A stretch of 64,000 nt of DNA from Corallium rubrum (lineage: Eukaryota > Cnidaria > Anthozoa > Scleralcyonacea > Coralliidae): NCBI GenBank assembly GCA_964035015.1, contig OZ035998.1, positions 25,072,810-25,136,809 on the forward strand, in the 5' to 3' direction. Both the position numbers and the translations under genes were made by a program. Below the pieces are notes generated by a model that was not told the DNA's origin, searched no databases, and saw only the letters and a program-made list of their open reading frames with translations. Below are positions 48,556 through 64,000 of this stretch, piece by piece. Every line of letters starts with the position of its first letter. Position 1 is the first letter of the stretch.

Positions 48556-49560
48556 TGGTATTCTTCAATGTTTGCCAGTACTCTTCCACAGTCTGTACTT
48601 CGAAGTTGTCCATTTCTCTGGAAACTTCCTGTACATACTCCATCTTCTCTCCTTCCAGCTCCAGACTCTGATCTTCTGGGGTCTTGTCCTGGACTTCATG
48701 GTGATCTTCTTCTTCCTCCGCATATCCATCACTAGCAGTCGATGTTGATGAACTGCCGCCTCACTGGGTATCACCTTAGCGCTCGTAACGTCTTTTCTGT
48801 TCTGTTTCCTAACCAGAATGAAATCAATCTGTGTGCAGTCTGGACCACTCTTATAGGTGACTCTAGATTCTTTACTTTTCTGAAACCCCGTGTTGGTAAT
48901 GAATAGTTCCAGGCTCTCTGCCATCTCCAGGATCCGTTCTCCTTCGATGTTTCTCTGGCCGTAACCCCATCCTCCGTGGTCCGTAACCCCATCCTCCGTG
49001 GTACTCCTCGTAACTATCAGCTTCTTCTCCCACGTGCGCATTCACGTCACCTCCAATCACCAAGTCTTCTTCTCTAGGGACACTCCACAGCAGATCCTCC
49101 AGTTCCTCTCTGAACTGCTCTCTCTCGTCTTCACTACATCCCACTTGTGGGGCGTAGGCAGATATGACGTTGAGTAGTGCATTCTGTTGTCACCTTCACT
49201 AACATCAGTCTATCTGATCTCTGTACTTCAACCACATTCCTTTTCCAGCTCTCGCAACAAGATTGTTCCAACACCGTTCTTATCCTGTTTGTTACCGTTG
49301 TAGAAAAGTTTGTAGCCATTGCCGAGTTCCTTTGTACTCTTTCCTTTCCACTTAGCCTCTTGGACTCATGCCACGTGTACCTTTCTTCTTTCCAAGACGT
49401 CAGCAATCTCCCTTCCTCTCCCTGTCATTGAGGCAACGTTCCAAGTTCCAAATCTGATCTTGCTGATCTTCTGCTTTTCCACTCGCTTCTTTAACTGCAG
49501 TCGTGGTTGAAGCTGGGGGTCGCCCTGGACAGATAACGACTTCTTTCCTTTGCTCTCCAT
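48556..49560 (-). pseudogene. RTE-type LINE endonuclease, frameshifted
   Basis: Minus strand: MESKGKKSLSVQGD start, KIRFGTWNVASMTGRGREIA, then in other frames SDRLM, QVGCSEDEREQFREELEDLL, EEDLVIGGDVNAHVGE (GDxN motif), ERILEMAESLELFITNTGF, and TQIDFILVRKQNRKD ending near HRLLVMDMR. These are the APE-type endonuclease motifs of RTE-clade retrotransposons. At least two frameshifts occur, plus a tandem duplication of GTAACCCCATCCTCCGTGGT at 48960-49001. The reverse transcriptase is absent: the 5' part is kept and the 3' part lost, the opposite of normal LINE truncation. Confidence 0.85.
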
Positions 49561-50631
49561 AAATAAAATTTAGCTGGGGTTTTTAGACCGGCTCACCACA
49601 CCTGACGTAGCCCTCCCCCTTTTTGATCCGGACTTGGGACCGGCACTGGTGGTGTTTCTTAATGAGTAATGAGTCTCGAACTCATTAATAGTCATGAATT
49701 ATTAATAGCCAAACCATGAACGTATACGACATAACATGCATGCGTTTCGATACCCAATGAAAACCTGTAGGAAACTTCCTAGTGAACTGGATCACATTTC
49801 TTAATCTGTATCATTGAAATCAATGAGGAAAACACCGGAAAGCACGATGCGAATACTTATTTGAGAAGCAAGATCAATGCATTTATCGTGTTTCATCAGG
49901 GGACTCCAAACATCAGGGGACTCCAAACACTTGAAAACAATAAAAGCCCCTCGGGGCTCCGCCCTCGGTCTCGTGTTTGGAACCCCCTGATGAACACTCG
50001 AACTCGTGTTTGAGCTATGACACCACTAGTGACATGACAATTTTATATAAAATTCTATGTTTATTAGTTTTCTTTATATTATATAAAATGCTACGGATAT
50101 TTGTAGTCTATCAGGTATAAAAAAACACCGACATGGTATTGATTTTCTTTATACTCTATTACAACGAGTATAAAGCACTTTATAGCTAAACTGCATTAAT
50201 GCACAATAAGAACAGGAACAACAGACTAGGAAGCGGGCATCTCATTTATTCATGTATCACCATGGCACAACCAATCACACTTACAAAAGCTATATAGAAC
50301 TTCGAATTGAGAGAGATGCCTTCGAATGGCATTATCTTCTATTTAGCACACTTAAATACTCTACACAAGCTATACCCACGGGACGGGCATGACGTAACTG
50401 CATACATTCCGTAACGCTACAAAGTACATTTGTGTTTTCCTCATGCATGAATTATTAATTTTGTCATATAATTTTTTCTCAAAGCTTCAGACTCGACAAC
50501 GTATATTGTCCCCGAGCCCGGGTGAGGGTGCTAATCTCGACACGCGTGGAGTCTATTTTACACGCGTGTAGAAAAAGCAGGAGGGGATTTTGAGTGATTT
50601 GAATATTTATATATTTAGTCCTTGGTAGGAC
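49561..50631. other. LINE 5' leader and AT-rich DNA
   Basis: 49561-49660 is probably the RTE 5' leader. 49888-49996 is a small palindromic element (GTGTTTCATCAGGGG against CCCCCTGATGAACAC). The remainder has no recognised gene, up to the inverted CACGCGTG end at 50515-50578. Confidence 0.4.
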
Positions 50632-50937
50632 CACAGAATAGTAATACAACCAGAAGTCCAACTCAAGTGAAAACTTGTCCGCATTTCTTCAATACGCAGG
50701 CGCGACATTTTACGTCATCCGACGCCATCCTACGCGATCCTACGCAATGTCCTACGCCATTCTCGCAAGTTCCCCCGGCAGTTTTAAACCTTCTTTTGAA
50801 GGTCCAAACTGCCGGGGGAACTTGCCAGGATGGCGTAGGATGGTGAGGAATCAAGATGCGCGAGGCGACATGCGCGAGAACATAAACTTCAAAGGTTCCG
50901 ACGCGAGTTGGACTTCTGTTTGTATTACTATTCTGTG
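50632..50937. mobile_element. Palindromic MITE, 306 bp, copy 1
   Basis: Inverted ends CACAGAATAGTAATACAA and TTGTATTACTATTCTGTG, with AGAAGTCCAACTC mirrored inside and a centre of CAAGTTCCCCCGGCAG against CTGCCGGGGGAACTTG. The flanks GTAGGAC and GTAGGAT suggest a ~6-7 bp target duplication. ORFs across it are palindrome shadows. Confidence 0.9.
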
Positions 50938-51142
50938 GTAGGATGTTCAAGTTGCGCCGTAAAATTTGGGTGGCTGGTAACAATATGAAGCTGGAAATTG
51001 ATTGGCTGACGTCAACATTTAAAATCATTTTGTGATCACGATAGCAAATTAAACCGTCTAATATTGCGAAATCATTTATTGTTGACGAGAATCTCTGGAC
51101 GGGAATAAAGTAAGTCACTTTTTGGATCAGTTAGTACATCTC

Positions 51143-51768
51143 TACCCTGCGAGTCAGAGCCCCTTTCCGACCTACGCAGGTTTCGGGGGAAAGTGGGCTC
51201 TGCCAACAAACCCGATCTTCGCCCCAAGTTTAGGGCGAGTCAGTCAGATTTTAAACTGATCAAACAAGTTTTAGTTTATGAGGGAAAATAGCAAGTAACG
51301 CGGTAGAGCCTGGGCCCAAAATAGTATCTTGGCAACCGTTCACGCATGCTCAAAAAGAAATATCGAGTTAATTTGTTGGCAGAGCCCACTTTCACAGAAT
51401 AGTAATACAACCAGAAGTCGAAATCAAGTGAAAACTTGTCCGCATTTCTTCAATGCGCATGCGCGATATTTTACGCCATCCGACGCCATCCTACGCGATT
51501 ATACGCAATGTCCTACGCCATCCTACGCCATCCTGGCAAGTTCCCCCGGCGGTGTTAACCTTTTGAAGGTCCAAACTGCCGGGGGAACTTGCCAGGATGG
51601 CGTGGGATGGCGTAGGATGGCGAGGAATCCAGATGCGCGAGGCGACATGCGCGAGAATATAAACTTCAAAGGTTCCGACTCGAGTTGGACTTCTGGTTGT
51701 ATTACTATTATGTGCCACTTTCCCCCGAAGCCTGCGTAGGTCGGAAAGGGGTTCTGACTCGCGGGGTA
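51143..51768. mobile_element. TIR element with 9-bp target duplication
   Basis: Ends TACCCTGCGAGTCAGAGCCC and GACTCGCGGGGTA. GTACATCTC occurs exactly on both sides (51134-51142 and 51769-51777). Inverted arms of about 65 bp include CCGACCTACGCAGG. The 9-bp duplication points to a Mutator-type MITE. A second MITE has landed in its right arm. Confidence 0.88.
51393..51714. mobile_element. Palindromic MITE, 322 bp, copy 2 (nested)
   Basis: Same family as the 50632 copy: CACAGAATAGTAATAC ... GTATTACTATTATGTG. CCACTTT lies on both sides, a 7-bp target duplication. It splits the right arm of the Mutator-type MITE, so it arrived later. Confidence 0.88.
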
Positions 51769-51829
51769 GTACATCTCTTTCGAAGGAACAGAAAGAAAAA
51801 CTGAGGAAAAACTGTTTATTGTGAGTAAA

Positions 51830-51874
51830 ATGGAAACTAAAAGAGGGCAAGCAAGAATAAACTCGAAGGTAAAG
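51830..51874 (+). CDS. Candidate first exon of the NIPAL gene
   Basis: ATG followed by ETKRGQARINSKVK and the donor AAG|GTAAGC, in phase 0. The next recognised NIPAL exon begins in phase 0, so the join works. A short polar N-terminus before the first membrane helix suits the family. Phase and position are the only evidence; the true first exon could be elsewhere in 51.9-53.0 kb. Confidence 0.4.
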
Positions 51875-53030
51875 GTAAGCTTAAGCTTAAGTTTTTCATA
51901 TTTTCTCGACCACTGAAAATATATTTTCGAGTGAGAGTTTCGCTTTTGTTTCATCATGAGAGATATCAATTTTAGTATGTTGATTGAGGGTTTTTGCTGT
52001 GTTTTGCTGAAGACACCAATCTTTTAGGACGTGGTATATATGTTTTCCATATTTTTCTTGACCACTGCAGTGACATGTTATCTCTTTTTGAATGAAAATT
52101 TGCTGTTTGATTAACTCTTTCTTGTCCGAATTGGTCTTTGGTATTTTATTCTGGCTAACGCCAGACGATTTTATTCACCTCTGGGGAAGCCCCCGGACAG
52201 GAATGAGTTATAAACTATCTCTTTAATCAAAACAGTCTATTTATGCTGCCATATTTTTGTTTCCTCTTATTTCTGGTATTCAATCTCTTAAATAGATTCG
52301 CTAATTTGTTTTCTGTGGTGTTTTCGCCGTGTTTTCTAGTGTTTTTGACGTTTAATAACTATACATACTCTTAATTATTGATATGAACTTTGTCAATTTT
52401 CTCCGCTCTTTTTCCATATTTTTGACCGAAACCTTGCCTGTTACTTTTTCATGGCAATCTGATTGTACTGGTTTGTTTTTAGTTCTATTATACTTATAGT
52501 TTTCGAGCTATTAATTTTGATACGTTGGTTTTTCTGTCATTGTGAAACAGACAAGGAAGCCATTTAAACGCTTTCAAAATCTAAGATCACTTTGGCAACG
52601 TCCATGTAGGAAATTCACGTAGTTGAAACAATTAGTCACTTTAGTCTTTGTGATTATCGTTCGCTTTTGTCGTGTCTCATGAGAATGCCATTTAGTCGGA
52701 CGACTAGAACGTGACACATCTTTTTTTTATCGTTTGTGTATTTTCGAATAAAGATTTGGGTTTTTTGTTTTGCTTCATCTTGACAGTCCGATTTTACTGT
52801 ACTATATTTACTTCGGTTCGATGTCAGGTGCTATTGTAAGAACTGCATGAGACAGCGGGGTGTTATAATATATTAAGAGAAAAACTAATTGTATGCTTAT
52901 TTGAAGAAAATTATGTAAAATTATGCCAGGGGTTGTTGCGTTCATGTATTTCTAGTAGTTGTAGTAACTAACAGGTTGGCGTGTTTTTAATTTATGTGTG
53001 TTGTTTCTCCTTTTTTTTATTAACTTACAG
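51875..53030. other. Probable NIPAL intron 1
   Basis: T-rich non-coding sequence ending in a polypyrimidine tract and TTACAG. No repeat or gene recognised. Confidence 0.4.
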
Positions 53031-62483
<9,453 letters not shown>

Positions 62484-62693
62484 GTAAATTTAAACTAATT
62501 GCACTTGAATTAATTATTCAAGGATGTATTACGCTGCATGTGGTGTAGTAGGGACTTCAACATGCTAGGACGACGACGGCGGTTAAAACGCAAGCTTAAA
62601 GTTTTACAATTTAAATGTGTCACGGTTAACTGACTATTATATTTGATATTTGAAGGTACAGTAGTGTGGTGTCTTCAAAAAATCAGTATTTAA

Positions 62694-62957
62694 AGAGAAA
62701 TTTGAGGTAAAACTTCTCTTAATTTATGGGCGTTCATTCCCGCATTTTACAACAACGTATCGGTATCTGATTCCCATTATGTTTTCCTCATGAATCATTC
62801 CATTAATTTCATAATATTAAATCATTCCATAATTGAGAACTTGATTTCTCAAACTCATTAATAAATCATAAGGAAAACACAATGGGAATCTGTGTGAATT
62901 GGTAAATGTGGTGATGAACTCCCATAAATTAAGATAACTTTTACCTCAAATTTCACT
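62694..62957. mobile_element. MITE flanked by TTAA, 264 bp
   Basis: Ends AGAGAAATTTGAGGTAAAA and TTTTACCTCAAATTTCACT, with TTAATTTATGGGCGTTCAT against the near-inverse inside. TTAA is on both sides (62690-62693 and 62958-62961), pointing to a piggyBac- or Kolobok-type transposase. Confidence 0.85.
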
Positions 62958-63091
62958 TTAAGGTGGCTCAATACACTTTTCATTAAAGGGACTGGGCACT
63001 ACTTTTTTATTGTGCGTGTAATTGCGAAATTACACGCGCGCATTTTTTCGGCATTTAAATGTCCCGCGGGAAATTATGAAAACAAACAAAC

Positions 63092-63601
63092 ATGGCTACA
63101 TTTTGCCGATTTTTTCGTCCTTTGGCTTCAGGGTTTCGCATGCTATGCCACATTGAAAATACAGATATATTAGGTTTTGGCATTAAGAGAACAGAAATTT
63201 TTTTCTGGCCTGGAAAATTCTTCACCGAAAAGTCAAGACCGTGTCAAATTTGGCTGCCAAACCGCGAAAATGACCGCAACGAAAACTACGAAAAACCGCA
63301 ACGATTTTGGCCAGCACTTGGACTCGGTTTCCTAGCAGCTGTTTTCACAGTTCTTTCTCTCCAGAAACTGGAAGCAGGAAAAGATGAAGCGAGTGACTTT
63401 GCAACACCGCATACAAACAACGTGGGGCAAATAAAGAGCGACAAAGGCAGATATGTAAAGAAAACTACTCCAGAGTCTTTAGAGAAGCAAGTAAACAAGT
63501 TGAAGCGAATGAATCTCTTACGAAAAGCAAAACGAAAACTTGAATTTGTAGAAAACACCAATGATATGAGTGCGACAAAAAAAAAGGAATTCACGAAGTA
63601 A
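63092..63601 (+). CDS. Unrecognised 169-residue membrane protein
   Basis: Starts at ATG: MATFCRFFRPLASGFRML, Arg-rich with no acid in the first 20 residues, as in mitochondrial presequences. A hydrophobic helix WPALGLGFLAAVFTVLSLQ (residues about 73-91) is followed by a charged, helix-forming tail (LEKQVNKLKRMNLLRKAKRK). The TAA at 63601 may be bypassed: a donor-like GAA|GTAAAG overlaps it, and AATTACAG at 63701 could add a short tail reading DNNTKMLPNTTRVLHF. The family is not recognised. It may be a separate gene downstream of, or inside an intron of, the NIPAL gene. Confidence 0.45.
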   Translation: MATFCRFFRPLASGFRMLCHIENTDILGFGIKRTEIFFWPGKFFTEKSRPCQIWLPNRENDRNENYEKPQRFWPALGLGFLAAVFTVLSLQKLEAGKDEASDFATPHTNNVGQIKSDKGRYVKKTTPESLEKQVNKLKRMNLLRKAKRKLEFVENTNDMSATKKKEFTK

Positions 63602-64000
63602 AGAAGTGAGTGCAATTGTTTAAAATAATTATTCACTTAATTATTTCATGCGACCCTAATTTGACTTTAATACTTTATATTCTGCTCTAATTAAATTACA
63701 GAGACAACAACACGAAAATGCTTCCAAACACCACAAGGGTGCTGCATTTTTGATGTGGAGCTTTTAAGTACGAGTCTTACTGCTTGCAGTCATTGCCTTT
63801 CAGGTTTGTATATATTATCATATACCAGAAGCTTTACATGCATCCAAGTTTAATCCATTCCTGTTGACCCCGTGCAGCCCCTTCTCTCTGCTGAATAAAA
63901 TTATCCTGAATAAAATTATCCGGAAGGGTCCAGGGGCCAAGCTGTTTGTGAGGCTGGGGGTAGGGGGGCAAAGCCGACCAGAATTTTTTTTATACCTATT
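63602..64000. other. Window end, no clear gene
   Basis: A possible small exon after the ATTACAG acceptor at 63701, then sequence with a direct repeat of CTGAATAAAATTATCC at 63890-63922. Nothing else recognised. Confidence 0.35.

Noticed and set aside
50663-51969. ORFs of 119-151 residues on both strands
   Set aside because: They run through the palindromic MITEs and repeat the same translated hairpin sequence.

Overview
The window looks like nuclear DNA from a cnidarian, most likely an anthozoan (stony coral or sea anemone). This is inferred from AT-rich DNA, genes split by GT-AG introns, and transposon proteins of types I associate with anthozoan genomes: HARBI1-like transposase with a Myb/SANT partner, a Mutator-domain transposase, and CR1/L2, RTE and R4/Dong-type LINEs. 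The species cannot be named. Protein family assignments come from motif recognition by eye, not from a search.

Layout. 1-16412 is a satellite of 25-bp units; its last ~7 kb has a higher-order period of 2332 bp. A 1.4-kb spacer follows, then the same satellite inverted (17788-18053), so satellite arms flank the spacer. A 5.04-kb terminal-inverted-repeat (TIR) element with an 8-bp target duplication (18054-23096) cuts the inverted arm. It holds a second element (20942-22984), which holds a ~1.2-kb palindrome. 23.1-36.1 kb holds a possible first exon beside a CACGCGTG motif, a broken HARBI1-like transposase, three tandem 230-bp repeats with hammerhead-ribozyme-like cores on the minus strand, a 3.3-kb element packed with TTCATGAA motifs, a palindrome made from two opposed THAP-domain copies, and a two-exon Myb/SANT gene with poly-Q and poly-R tracts.

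36.15-50.58 kb is bounded by near-identical ~60-bp inverted repeats. It contains Tc1/mariner remnants, a four-exon gene of unknown family (38385-39464) whose last exon also lies inverted near 28 kb, a (TAA)n-flanked LINE tail, a multi-exon Mutator-like transposase (42460-44648), ~20-bp AAGATCTT satellites and an RTE endonuclease fragment. 50.6-51.8 kb holds nested palindromic MITEs.

51.8-62.5 kb carries the clearest host gene: a NIPA-like (NIPAL) magnesium-transporter gene on the plus strand. Exons at 53031, 56859 and 62380, and a possible first exon at 51830, join in phase. The last intron seen holds a CR1/L2-like LINE with an esterase-type ORF1 and a reverse transcriptase ORF2, between two long (CT)n tracts. 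The window ends with an unrecognised 169-residue ORF carrying one membrane helix.

Most of the DNA is mobile or repetitive. The likely functional genes are NIPAL, the 38385 gene, the Myb/SANT gene (probably transposon-derived) and perhaps the 63092 ORF. No tRNA, rRNA or CRISPR array was seen.
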